NCBI GenBank assembly: GCA_042691655.1
Contig: CP170506.1
Location: forward strand, 4,650,001-4,714,000
Direction: 5' to 3'
Source: UBA695 sp042691655
Lineage (GTDB): Bacteria > Verrucomicrobiota > Verrucomicrobiia > Chthoniobacterales > Chthoniobacteraceae
Length of the DNA: 64,000 nucleotides
The notes under the pieces were generated by a model. That model saw only the letters and a program-made list of their open reading frames with translations. It searched no databases and was not told the origin of the DNA. Made by a program: the position numbers and the translations under genes. Below are positions 48,141 to 57,737 of the stretch, piece after piece (position 1 is the first letter of the stretch; every line of letters starts with the position of its first letter).

Positions 48141-48210
48141 GAATTCATTTATAATGCTGGGCCAAAGCCCTAACCGGGCGTAAGTTCTCTTCTTAGGAAT
48201 ATTCTGCCGT

Positions 48211-50574
48211 ATGAGCACACCCGATCTCGCTGAGCGCCTTCTTGCGTTCATGCGCTCCCCCCGTTACCAACCTCTCGATAAAATCGCCCTCTCCAAAAAA
48301 CTCGGCCTTCCCGCCGACGACGGAGGTGAATTGCGCGACCTCCTGCGCAGCCTGGAGGAGCGAGGCGAAATCGCCCGCATCCGCAAGGACCGCTACATCA
48401 TCCCCGAGGAGGCCGAGCTCGTCACCGGCATCCTGCAAGTCCACGGCAGCGGCAATGCCCATCTCTTAAGCGAACGCAAAGGCCAGCCCGATCTCTACAT
48501 CGCCGCCGAGAATAGCTGGACCGCCTTCAACGGCGACCGCGTGGTGGCCCGGATCCTCCACGAGGGGATCGAGGGCGTCGAGAGCTTCCGCCGCCGCAGG
48601 CCCGCGCCGGGCGAACGCCGCGAGGGGCGCATCATCCGCATCCTCAAGCGCGCCAGCGAGACGCTCGTGGGCACCCTCCAGCGTTCGCAGAAGTTCCACT
48701 ACGTCATCCCGGATGACCCGCGCATCGGCCACAATATCTACGTCCACCCCGGCTCCGCGCCGCTGCCCAAGCCGCCCGTCGTGGGGGATAAAGTCGTCGT
48801 CAAGCTCGACGAATGGACCTCGCGCCACATCAATCCCGAGGGCGAGATCATCGAAGTGCTCGGAGCCGCCTCCACCCCGGGCGTCGACATGCTTTCCATC
48901 ATCCGGAAGTACAACCTGCCCACCCTCTTTGCAGAGGAAGTACTCAACGAAGCACACTCCATCCCCGAGATCGTCCCGCCCGAGGAGGCAGCCCGGCGCG
49001 AGGACCTGCGCGACTCCCTCATCTACACCATCGACCCCGACGACGCGCGCGATTTCGACGACGCCATCGGCGTTGAGAAGCTCAAGAACGGCTGGCGCGT
49101 GGGCGTCCACATCGCCGACGTCGGCCACTACGTCAGCCCCGGCACCGCGCTCGACAAAGAGGCCTACGAACGGGGCAACAGCGTCTACCTGGCCGACCGC
49201 GTCATCCCGATGCTGCCGGAGCGCTTGAGCAACGGCATCTGCTCGCTCAAGCCGAACGTCGACCGGCTCACCCGCTCGGCCATCATGGAGTTCACCCGCA
49301 ACGGCCGCCTGAAAGCCGCCCGTTTTTCCAAGAGCGTCATTTGCAGCAAAGCCCGGCTTACCTACAAGCAGGCCTACGCCATCCTCTCCGGCAATACCCC
49401 CGAGCCGCTCCCGCTCACCGTGCCCGACCGCACCGAGGAAATCCCCCAGGCCGTGGTGGAGAATATCCGGGTCGCCTGGGAATTCGCCGCCATCCTGCGC
49501 AAAAACCGCTTCGCCGCCGGTTCGCTCGACCTCGATTTCCCCGAGGTCAAAGTCTGGCTCGACGCCAAGGGCACCCCGGTCAAGCTGGAGAAGCTCGATA
49601 ACGACATCTCCCATCAGCTCGTCGAGGAGTTCATGCTCGCCGCCAACGAAGCCGTGGCCCGCGAGACCAAGGTGAAGAATTTCCCCTCCATCTACCGCGT
49701 CCACGAAAGCCCCGACGCCGAAAAACTCGATGAATTCCGCGACCTCGTGCGCCTTTACGATTACCGCGTGGGCGACCTGACCGTGCGCTCGGAAGTCCAG
49801 CGCCTACTGGAGGCCATTAAGGGGAAGCCAGAGGAGTACGCGCTCAAGATCGCCTTCCTCAAGAGCCTCAAGCGCGCCGCCTACGAGACCCGGGCCCTGG
49901 GCCACTACGGCCTGGCCAAGGTCAACTACACCCACTTCACCAGCCCGATCCGGCGCTACGCCGATCTGGTGGTCCACCGCGTCCTGGGGCATATTGGCGA
50001 GCAGCGCCAGCAACTCGCCGCCGCGGCGCTGCCGGTAGTGGCCGAGCATATTTCCCAGACGGAACGGACCGCCGACGGGGCCGAGCGCGACTCGGTAAAA
50101 CTCAAGAAGATCGAGTTTTTCGCCCTCGCGGCCCAGCGCCTTGACCGGTTCAAGGCGGTCATCCTCGATGTGCGCAACTACGGGCTCGTCGTCGAGCTGC
50201 CGGAGTACCTCATCACGGGGCTCATCCACGTCTCGACGCTATCGGACGACTTCTACGTTTACGACCCCGCCCGGATGCGCTTCATGGGCCGCAAGAGCCG
50301 CCGCGTTTTCGCCGCCGGGGAGCACATCGAAGTCTCCGTGTCCAAGGTCGATCTCTACAAGCAGCAGATCGACTTCCAGCCCGCGCCCGTGGAGGAGAAA
50401 TCCAAGGGACGCGGCGGCAAGCCCGCCAAACCTGAGGGGACCCCCAAGGCGGAAAAGCCGCAACAGCCCGGGCGCTCCAAGAAAGAAGCACCCCAGGAGG
50501 GGCAAGGACAAGCTTCCCGGCGTCGGGGTCGCCACGGCCGCCGCTCCGAAGGGAGCAAACGGCGGGGGAAATAA
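48211..50574 (+). CDS. rnr: Ribonuclease R
   Basis: The 787-aa exonuclease has an N-terminal helix-turn-helix/OB region, cold-shock domains, the RNB catalytic domain with IDPDDARDFDDAI (the metal-binding Asp cluster), and the S1 domain (AVILDVRNYGLVVELPEYLITGLIHVS). A basic, low-complexity tail ends in RRRGRHGRRSEGSKRRGK. RNase R degrades structured RNA from the 3' end and helps rRNA quality control and trans-translation. Length and domain order are normal. An AGGAA sequence lies about a dozen bases before the ATG. Confidence 0.96.
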   Translation: MSTPDLAERLLAFMRSPRYQPLDKIALSKKLGLPADDGGELRDLLRSLEERGEIARIRKDRYIIPEEAELVTGILQVHGSGNAHLLSERKGQPDLYIAAENSWTAFNGDRVVARILHEGIEGVESFRRRRPAPGERREGRIIRILKRASETLVGTLQRSQKFHYVIPDDPRIGHNIYVHPGSAPLPKPPVVGDKVVVKLDEWTSRHINPEGEIIEVLGAASTPGVDMLSIIRKYNLPTLFAEEVLNEAHSIPEIVPPEEAARREDLRDSLIYTIDPDDARDFDDAIGVEKLKNGWRVGVHIADVGHYVSPGTALDKEAYERGNSVYLADRVIPMLPERLSNGICSLKPNVDRLTRSAIMEFTRNGRLKAARFSKSVICSKARLTYKQAYAILSGNTPEPLPLTVPDRTEEIPQAVVENIRVAWEFAAILRKNRFAAGSLDLDFPEVKVWLDAKGTPVKLEKLDNDISHQLVEEFMLAANEAVARETKVKNFPSIYRVHESPDAEKLDEFRDLVRLYDYRVGDLTVRSEVQRLLEAIKGKPEEYALKIAFLKSLKRAAYETRALGHYGLAKVNYTHFTSPIRRYADLVVHRVLGHIGEQRQQLAAAALPVVAEHISQTERTADGAERDSVKLKKIEFFALAAQRLDRFKAVILDVRNYGLVVELPEYLITGLIHVSTLSDDFYVYDPARMRFMGRKSRRVFAAGEHIEVSVSKVDLYKQQIDFQPAPVEEKSKGRGGKPAKPEGTPKAEKPQQPGRSKKEAPQEGQGQASRRRGRHGRRSEGSKRRGK

Positions 50575-50606
50575 GAGCCCCCAAAGCCCCCGAGGCAAGG
50601 CGACGA

Positions 50607-51572
50607 CTAGAGACCCATGGCCGTGCGCACGCGTTTTAGCGTGACGTTGGCCAGTTCATTGGCGCGGGCGGCTCCCTTGTGGAGCACCTCGTCAATATAG
50701 CCGGGGTCGCGCTCGATCTCCTCGCGACGGGCGCGGGCCGGGGCAAAGTGGTCCCAGATGGCCGCGAAGAGGCGCTTCTTAAAGTCGCCGTAGCCGGTGC
50801 CGCCATTGCGGAAGTCGGCTTCCATTTTGGCCACGTCGTCCGGACCGGCAAAGAGTTTGTAGAGCCCGAAGATGGAGGATGCCTCGGGGTCCTTGGGCGT
50901 TTCGACCGGCGTGGAGTCGGTGATGATGCCCATGATCTTCTTCTTGAGCGCCTTTTCCTCCAGGAACAGCTCGATGGTGTTGTTGTAGCTCTTGCTCATC
51001 TTCTGGCCGTCGAGGCCGGGGATGGTCGCCAAGTCGGGCAGGATGCTCGGCTCGGGAATGCGGAGGAGGTCCTTGCCGAAGGTCTCGTTCATCTTGATGG
51101 CGAGATCGCGGGTGACTTCCACGTGCTGCTTCTGGTCCTTGCCGACGGGGACGATGTCGCTGTCGTAGATGAGGATATCCGCCGCCATGAGGACCGGGTA
51201 GGCAAAGAGGCCATGGCTGGCAGGCTTCCCGTGAGCCAGCGCGTCCTTATAGGCATGGCAGCGTTCCAGGAGGCCCATCGGCGTCATCACGGAAAGCAGC
51301 CAGGAAAGCTCGGTGACCTGGGGCACGTCGGATTGCTTGAAAAGAACGGCTTTGGCCGGGTCGAGGCCGCAGGCGAGGAAGTCGAGCGCGGCGCGGCGGC
51401 TGTTCTCGCGGAGTTGGGCGGCGTTGTGAACGGTGGTCAGCGCGTGGTAATCGGCAAGGAAATAGAGCGCCTCGCCCTTGTTCTGCCAGTCGATCGCCGG
51501 GCGCATCATGCCGAAATAGTTGCCAATGTGAAGCCGACCGGTGGGTTTGATCCCTGAAAGAATGCGAGGCAT
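50607..51572 (-). CDS. trpS: Tryptophan--tRNA ligase
   Basis: The 321-aa class I synthetase starts MPRILSGIKPTGRLHIG, with the HIGN motif at residues 15-18 and KMSKS at 191-195. DMTPMGLLE-type specificity elements (LLSVMTPMGLLERC) and SDIVPVGKDQKQHVEVTRD are in place. It charges tRNA-Trp. The frame is open for 19 codons upstream, but the family begins at MPRI. A TTGACA at about position 51626 on the minus strand may be the -35 of its promoter, downstream of the motif-terminator element at 51675-51745. Confidence 0.96.
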   Translation of the reverse strand: MPRILSGIKPTGRLHIGNYFGMMRPAIDWQNKGEALYFLADYHALTTVHNAAQLRENSRRAALDFLACGLDPAKAVLFKQSDVPQVTELSWLLSVMTPMGLLERCHAYKDALAHGKPASHGLFAYPVLMAADILIYDSDIVPVGKDQKQHVEVTRDLAIKMNETFGKDLLRIPEPSILPDLATIPGLDGQKMSKSYNNTIELFLEEKALKKKIMGIITDSTPVETPKDPEASSIFGLYKLFAGPDDVAKMEADFRNGGTGYGDFKKRLFAAIWDHFAPARARREEIERDPGYIDEVLHKGAARANELANVTLKRVRTAMGL

Positions 51573-51674
51573 AAGAAAAAAACGGGTTGAAGAAAGAGAG
51601 ACTTTTCCGATCCGGGTCGATTTTGTCAAGCATCGCCCCGGAAGAGGAGTTAATCAGGAACTCAAGAACTCAGG

Positions 51675-51745
51675 AAAAAATAGCGCACCGGGAGGATGGA
51701 CCTCCCGATGCGCTGGCCGCGTTTTGGTGGCGGGCTTCCCAGGGC
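51675..51745 (-). other. Conserved motif followed by terminator hairpin (copy B), candidate small RNA 3' end or leader
   Basis: On the minus strand the conserved motif (complement of 51716-51745; plus strand contains GGTGGCGGGCTTCCCAGGGC) is followed by a hairpin (51683-51713, GCGC...CGGGAGG with CCTCCCG...GCGC) and then TATTTTTT. That is a standard intrinsic terminator on the minus strand. It lies between divergent trpS and a small XRE gene, as copy A lies between divergent ACT and XRE genes. Confidence 0.65.
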
Positions 51746-51787
51746 AACCGCATCCTGCGGAAATAAAAATGGCTTTGCAATAAAAAA

Positions 51788-51803
51788 GCCACTTATAAGT
51801 GGC
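51788..51803. promoter_or_regulatory. Perfect 16-bp palindrome upstream of small XRE gene
   Basis: GCCACTTATAAGTGGC is exactly self-complementary and lies 34 bases before the XRE start, a good position for an autoregulatory operator. On the minus strand it is followed by TTTTTTATT, so a terminator hairpin is an alternative reading. Confidence 0.55.
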
Positions 51804-51837
51804 CTATATTTTCGAAGAAATAAGCGACACTTGATGC

Positions 51838-52053
51838 GTGCCCGGTTCAATACAGTTTGGCAAAAACCTTTCGAGGCTACGTGTTCAGCGCGGCCTGACG
51901 CAATTCCAGCTCGCTACTGAGGCTGAAATTAGCCGCAACCACGTGCAACGCCTAGAAAAAGGCCAATGCCAACCGACGCTCGCTGTGGTGCTTCGCCTGA
52001 AGAAAGCCCTTGGCTGTTCCTGGGATGAGTTACTGGAAGGTGTTGAGGAGTAA
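51838..52053 (+). CDS. Small XRE-family DNA-binding protein
   Basis: The 71-aa protein is a single helix-turn-helix domain (FGKNLSRLRVQRGLTQFQLATEAEISRNHVQRLEKGQCQPTLAVVLRLKKALGC split over its length) with the end WDELLEGVEE. It starts at a GTG; the nearby ATG at 51834 is in another frame. The C-terminal WDELL pattern is common in small autonomous Xre regulators. The palindrome upstream suggests autoregulation, and no partner gene follows. Confidence 0.85.
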   Translation: MPGSIQFGKNLSRLRVQRGLTQFQLATEAEISRNHVQRLEKGQCQPTLAVVLRLKKALGCSWDELLEGVEE

Positions 52054-52063
52054 CGCCCATGTC

Positions 52064-52122
52064 TGGGAATCTCTGATTCCATAGCCGCACGCAACGAATC
52101 AGGAGATTGGGAACGACGAGGC
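52064..52122. repeat. REP/BIME-like palindrome mosaic, short partial copy
   Basis: It contains P3 (GGGAATCTCTGATTCC) and the right halves of P2 and P1 (CGAATCAGGAGATTGGGAAC), apparently joined by an internal deletion. It lies between the small XRE gene and the heptosyltransferase fusion. Confidence 0.65.
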
Positions 52123-52155
52123 AAAATCGGCTTCGGGCCCCAAGCGGGAAGCCCT

Positions 52156-54087
52156 TCAACACCCGATCACTTCCAGCACGGCTTTCGCCGCTTCCTGCGC
52201 CGTGACGGCTTCCATGCAGCGGAAGTCGATTGGGCATTTGCGTAGGAAGCAGGGGCTGCATTCCACCTGGTGGCGCAGCACGCGGTGCCCCGGCCCGAGC
52301 GGCCCGGTAAGGCGGGGCTCGGTGGAGCCAAAGACGGAGACGGTCGGCACGCCCAGGGCGGCGGCGAGGTGCATGGTGCCGGTGTCGTTGGTGAGGAGCG
52401 CGGAGCATTCGCTAAGGCGCTCCATCAGCTCGGCCAGCGTGGTTTTGCCAATCAGGTTGGTGACGCGGCCGGAGAGCTTCGCCGCGACCGCGTCGCCGAC
52501 GGGCGCATCCCCCGCCACCCCAAAGATCACCCATTCGCAATCGACGCGGGCCGAGACGGCGTTGGCGGCTTCGGCAAACCGCTCGGGCATCCAGCGCTTG
52601 GCCGGGCCGTATTCCGCGCCAGGGCAAAGGCCGATTTTCAGCGGTCCCGCCGGGCGGGGGCGGACGGGGAAGCAGGATTCCAGCGGCACCTCGGCGATCT
52701 CCCCGCCGATCCACTCGGCGAGCTGGAGGTAGTGGTGGACCTGGTGCTGCGCGGGCTGGGGCGGGGCGGGCGTCTTGGAGCCCTTGGGCGCCTTAGCCGC
52801 CTCGGGCGTGAAGGCCGGGGCCAGGAGCGCCTTACGCCATTTGGCCGCGTAGCCCGCCCGGCGCGGGATCCCCGCCAGCCAGGCTTCCAGCGCGGTGCGG
52901 ATGGAGTTGGGCAGGATGACCGCCGCGTCAAAATACCGCGCGCGCAGCTTGCGAGCCACGGCGAAAAGTCCCTCGCCCGGCTCGATCGTGAGCACTTCGT
53001 CGATCTCCGGGAAGCGCCGCCAGTAATCGGCCAGCTTGGCTTTGACGAGCACGGTCACGCGGACGTCGGGCCGCCCTTTCTTGATCGAGAGCACCGCCGG
53101 GGTGGTCATGACGGCGTCGCCCAGCCAGTTGCTGGAGCGCACGACGACGCGAAAGGGCTTTAGATCGGCCGTGGTCATCCCGGCGGGCAGCGCGATGCCG
53201 CGCTTGTATTCGGAGAGGAGGAAATTCGGCTTGGGCGTTTTCCAGCGGTTATGGACCCAGAACCAGTCGGCGGGCGAGCGGCGGATCTGCTTTTCCAGGG
53301 CCTGGTTGAGCTCGGCGGTGAGCTGGGCCACGTTGCGGGTGCCGCTGAGCACCGGTTTTTCGATGACCATGCGCCAGTAGCCGGGCTTGTCGGTGAAAAC
53401 GGCGGCCAAAAGGAAGCTCGCCCCGGTGCGCAGGGCCAGCGTGGCGGCGAGGGGCGAGGTGGAGGCCAGCCGCCCGAAGAAGGGGCACCAGATGCCGGCG
53501 TCGCCCGCGTGCTGGTCGATCAAAATGCCGACGAGCCCCTTTTCCCGCAGCAGCTCGATGGCCCGGTGGAATCCCTTTTTGCGCGCCATGGGCTCCATGC
53601 CGAGGCGCGAGCGGGAGTCGCGGATGAATTGGTCGATAAAGGGGTTTTTGAGCGGCTGAAAGACGGTCGAGCTTTTGCCGGGGTAGATGAGCGGGGTGAT
53701 CTGCCCGAGCGCCTCCCAGTTGCCGAGGTGGCTCAAGATGCCGACGGCCCCCACGGGGTCATTGGCGACGGAGCGGATGATCTCCACCCCCTCCACCTGG
53801 ACGTGCTTGATGACCTCCTCGCGCGACATCGTCGCCATTTTCACCGACGAGAGGAGATTGCCCCCCAGCCGGATGAAATGCTTGCGAGCCAGGGCGCGGA
53901 TTTCCCCCGCCGTCATCTCTCCCTCAAAGGCGAGCGTGAGATTCCGGATGACCAGCCCCCGGTACCCCGGCAGGATGAGATGGCCCGCCCCGCCGAGCGC
54001 CGCCCCCAAACGGTAGACGACGCCCATCGGAAGGGCGGATAGCAGGCTGCAAAAAGCGCGGAAAAGGTAGTAGACGAAGCGGTCCAT
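52156..54087 (-). CDS. Fusion of LpxL/HtrB-like acyltransferase and ADP-heptose--LPS heptosyltransferase
   Basis: The 643-aa protein joins two lipopolysaccharide enzymes that are normally separate. Residues 1 to about 300 are a lipid A late acyltransferase-like domain: an N-terminal hydrophobic segment, ILSHLGNWEALG (the HxxxxE catalytic pair), MARKKG and GILIDQHAGDAGIWCPFFG. Residues of about 310 to 643 are a GT9 heptosyltransferase domain (VVVRSSNWLGDAVMTTPAVL, GLCPGAEYGPAKRWMPERFAE, LTNDTGTMHLAAALGVPTVSVFGSTEP). It would couple acylation of lipid A with inner-core glycosylation at the inner membrane. No stop or frameshift lies between the domains. The linker is short. Confidence 0.92.
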   Translation of the reverse strand: MDRFVYYLFRAFCSLLSALPMGVVYRLGAALGGAGHLILPGYRGLVIRNLTLAFEGEMTAGEIRALARKHFIRLGGNLLSSVKMATMSREEVIKHVQVEGVEIIRSVANDPVGAVGILSHLGNWEALGQITPLIYPGKSSTVFQPLKNPFIDQFIRDSRSRLGMEPMARKKGFHRAIELLREKGLVGILIDQHAGDAGIWCPFFGRLASTSPLAATLALRTGASFLLAAVFTDKPGYWRMVIEKPVLSGTRNVAQLTAELNQALEKQIRRSPADWFWVHNRWKTPKPNFLLSEYKRGIALPAGMTTADLKPFRVVVRSSNWLGDAVMTTPAVLSIKKGRPDVRVTVLVKAKLADYWRRFPEIDEVLTIEPGEGLFAVARKLRARYFDAAVILPNSIRTALEAWLAGIPRRAGYAAKWRKALLAPAFTPEAAKAPKGSKTPAPPQPAQHQVHHYLQLAEWIGGEIAEVPLESCFPVRPRPAGPLKIGLCPGAEYGPAKRWMPERFAEAANAVSARVDCEWVIFGVAGDAPVGDAVAAKLSGRVTNLIGKTTLAELMERLSECSALLTNDTGTMHLAAALGVPTVSVFGSTEPRLTGPLGPGHRVLRHQVECSPCFLRKCPIDFRCMEAVTAQEAAKAVLEVIGC

Positions 54088-54105
54088 TGGAATGGGCCGC
54101 CGATA

Positions 54106-55509
54106 CTACAGCACCGGACGCAGCTGGATCGAGTCGAATGTGGACTGGCCCGCTTGAAGGTCGCTCACGATGACGAGATTATCGCCCGCGTGGACGTGGC
54201 CCTTCTTGCGAAGCAGGTTCACCGCGGCCTCGATGGTCTCCTCGGGATCTTTCTCGAAGGGGAGCAGGAGCGGCACGATGCCCCAGTTCAGCGAGATCTT
54301 GCAGCACGTTTCGGGCGTGTTGCAGAAGGCGAAGATGGGCGAGTGCTCCGGGCGCTGGGCCGAAACGTAGTCGGCCACGCGGCCCCGGCGGGTGAAAACA
54401 ACGAGCTTGCTGTTGCGCAGCGAGTTGGCCAGGACCACGGCAGAGTGCATCGTGCGCTGGCGGTTCTCGGTGTAGAAGGCCTCGTTCGCGTACCCCGCGC
54501 CGCCGCTCCGCTCGGTGCGGTAAGCCACGCGGTGGAGGGTCTCGACGCACTTGACGGGGTATTTGCCCACGCTCGTTTCGCCGGAGAGCATGATGCCGTC
54601 GGCCTGCTCGTAAACGGCGTTGGAAACGTCCGTGACCTCGGCGCGGGTCGGCACCGGGTTGGCGATCATCGATTCGAGCAGGTGCGTGGCCACGATCACC
54701 GGCACGCCGGATTTGAGGCAGCGCTTGACGATGGACCGTTGGATGATGGGCAGATCCTCCATGGCGCATTCGATACCGAGGTCGCCCCGGGCCACCATGA
54801 TGATGTCGGCCTTGGCGATGATGCCGCTGATGTTTCGCACGGCCATCTGGTCCTCGATCTTGGCGATGACGCGGGCATTGCTGCCGTGTTCGCAGAGCAC
54901 CTTGCGGATCGCGTCGACGTCGCTCGGTTCGCGGCAGAAGCTCAAGGCCACCATGTCCACCTGTAGCTCGGCCCCGAGGGCGAGGTCGGCCAGGTCTTTT
55001 TCGGTCAAGGGCGGCAGGTTCACCTTCACGCCGGGCAGGTTGATGTGGCGGCGGGAGCCGAGCGTACCGGCCGTCAGCACGCGGCAACGGACGCGGTTGG
55101 CTTCCTTCTCCAGGACCTCCATGTGCATCACGCCGTTGTCCACGAGCACCGTGTCGCCCACGGAAATATCGTCGACCAGGCCGTCGTAGTTCACGTCCAC
55201 CGAGTATTGCTCCTCGCTTTTCTCGCCACGGACGGTGAATTCGACAATGTCGCCCGGCTTGAGCTGAAGCTTGGTGGCCAGGTCGCCCGTGCGGATGGCG
55301 GGCCCCTGCGTATCCATCAAAATGCCGACCACCGAATCCAGATCCGCGGCGACTTGGCGGATGCGGGGCACGATCATGCGCACCCAGTCGTGCGAGGCAT
55401 GGCTCATGTTCAGCCGAAATACATTGGCCCCGGCATCGACCATGGCTCTAAGCATGGCCTCCGACTCCGTGGCCGGCCCCAGGGTACAGATAATCTTCGT
55501 GTTGCGCAT
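54106..55509 (-). CDS. pyk: Pyruvate kinase
   Basis: The 467-aa enzyme starts MRNTKIICTLGPATE and has the barrel and lid pattern of pyruvate kinase: VDAGANVFRLNMSHAS, the substrate lysine region (VIAKIEDQMAVRNI), MVARGDLGIE (metal ligands) and VPVIVATHLLESMI. It makes pyruvate and ATP from phosphoenolpyruvate and ADP. The His-Leu in ATHLLESM, where most enzymes have ATQMLESM, is a known variant. It is 18 bases upstream of the acyltransferase-heptosyltransferase gene on the same strand. Confidence 0.96.
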   Translation of the reverse strand: MRNTKIICTLGPATESEAMLRAMVDAGANVFRLNMSHASHDWVRMIVPRIRQVAADLDSVVGILMDTQGPAIRTGDLATKLQLKPGDIVEFTVRGEKSEEQYSVDVNYDGLVDDISVGDTVLVDNGVMHMEVLEKEANRVRCRVLTAGTLGSRRHINLPGVKVNLPPLTEKDLADLALGAELQVDMVALSFCREPSDVDAIRKVLCEHGSNARVIAKIEDQMAVRNISGIIAKADIIMVARGDLGIECAMEDLPIIQRSIVKRCLKSGVPVIVATHLLESMIANPVPTRAEVTDVSNAVYEQADGIMLSGETSVGKYPVKCVETLHRVAYRTERSGGAGYANEAFYTENRQRTMHSAVVLANSLRNSKLVVFTRRGRVADYVSAQRPEHSPIFAFCNTPETCCKISLNWGIVPLLLPFEKDPEETIEAAVNLLRKKGHVHAGDNLVIVSDLQAGQSTFDSIQLRPVL

Positions 55510-55712
55510 AAATAGAATAGTCTGGAGGATAAAATAGCCGATCTCCGGATAATCTCATCTAATATCAGTCAAATTGCCAACGGATGCCATTTGCTGAGCA
55601 ACAAAAGGTGGGCCCTCCGCAGAACGCTGGTAATTCGAAACAAACTCTGGTAGGCTTTTATCCTTTCTTATACCCCGTCCAAAGGCCACCAGAGCGTTTG
55701 AAACATTGTTTG

Positions 55713-57086
<1,374 letters not shown>

Positions 57087-57120
57087 AAAGGGGCTTGAAA
57101 CGCTCCTGAGCGCCTCCCTC

Positions 57121-57150
57121 CTCGTTCCCAAGTGCAACTTGGGAACGAGG
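57121..57150. repeat. Single REP/BIME-like palindrome
   Basis: CTCGTTCCCAAGTGCAACTT continues into its mirror GGGAACGAG, a variant of palindrome P1 with a different centre. It lies just after the GlcD-type gene and before the next hairpin repeat. Confidence 0.7.
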
Positions 57151-57162
57151 AAGAAAGATATT

Positions 57163-57240
57163 CTCACGCAAAGCCGCAAAGGCGCAAAGAGGGAGAAAGC
57201 TTGCCTTCGTCTTTTTTGCGCCTTTGCGCCTTTGCGTGAG
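57163..57240. repeat. Hairpin repeat with ~28-bp arms, CGCAAAGGCGCAAAG family
   Basis: The arm 57163-57190 (CTCACGCAAAGCCGCAAAGG and on) pairs with 57213-57240 (ending CCTTTGCGTGAG) with two mismatches and a loop of about 22 bases. Related arms are at 8349-8493 and near 1037. It lies between the GlcD-type gene and tRNA-Met. Confidence 0.8.
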
Positions 57241-57310
57241 CCCTCTGCCTTTTTTCCGCTCCTAAAGAATGCATTGGCCCAAACCGGATCACCCCGGGGC
57301 CTCCGAGGGG

Positions 57311-57342
57311 AAAAAAGCCTCGCGCCGAGTGGCTTGCGAGGC
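57311..57342 (-). terminator. Terminator of the tRNA-Met gene
   Basis: On the minus strand GCCTCGC pairs with GCGAGGC (57336-57342 with 57317-57323), followed by TTTTTTCCCC. It lies 16 bases past the tRNA 3' end. Confidence 0.85.
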
Positions 57343-57357
57343 GGGAAAAAAAGAAAG

Positions 57358-57429
57358 TGCCAGAGGGGAGAATCGAACTCCCGACCAAGGGCTTATGAGT
57401 CCCCTGCTCTACCGCTGAGCTACCCTGGC
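57358..57429 (-). tRNA. tRNA-Met (CAU)
   Basis: The 72-nt cloverleaf reads GCCAGGG (acceptor), TA, GCTC...GAGC (D stem), an anticodon loop CTCATAA with anticodon CAT, GGGAG/CTCCC-type T stem with TTCGATT, then CTCTGGC and discriminator A. The 3' CCA is not encoded (ACTT follows). The acceptor stem pairs over all seven positions, with one G-T. The base of the anticodon stem has an A-G opposition. The overall shape fits elongator tRNA-Met better than initiator (its first pair is G-C); tRNA-Ile2 with a modified CAU is an alternative. Confidence 0.9.
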
Positions 57430-57482
57430 GCGTGGGACGGATAAATTAGGGGACGTGCGCGACGGGTTCAAGCGTTTTCTTT

Positions 57483-57644
57483 AGGGCACCTCTGGAAACC
57501 GGCGGCACGTCATCCACTTTGTCTTTTTGCGCCCTTTCGGCCCCATTTTTCAGTCAATATTGATGAATATTGCCCGAAAAACGGGGCCAAAAGGTCATCA
57601 AAAATCCTTCGTGGCTGCCATACCCCGGTTTCCAGAGGTGCCCT
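57483..57644. mobile_element. MITE-like hairpin element, copy 3 (TIR type GGGCACCTCTGGAAACC)
   Basis: The 20-bp ends AGGGCACCTCTGGAAACCGG (57483-57502) are perfectly mirrored at 57625-57644. The apical stem CAATATT/AATATTG is perfect here. It is about 95% identical to copy 2 and shares the 26-nt invariant strand (57596-57621) with copy 1. Flanks are TTTA and TTAA, so the target duplication is imperfect. It lies upstream (5') of tRNA-Met. Confidence 0.9.
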
Positions 57645-57737
57645 TAAGGCTTTCTCACTTGACCCGCGACTCATTCTCCCGCAAAGGTACAGGGACATTT
57701 TAATTTTAACTGCGTAGGCAGATTGGACGTTCTGAAA

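Noticed and set aside
51573..51745. T-box or trp attenuator upstream of trpS
   Set aside because: The usual T-box core sequence and specifier loop are not visible, and a probable promoter lies after the terminator; kept only as an alternative in the findings.
57358..57429. tRNA-Ile2 or initiator tRNA identity
   Set aside because: The G-C first pair argues against an initiator; Ile2 cannot be fully excluded from the anticodon alone, but the body resembles an elongator tRNA-Met.
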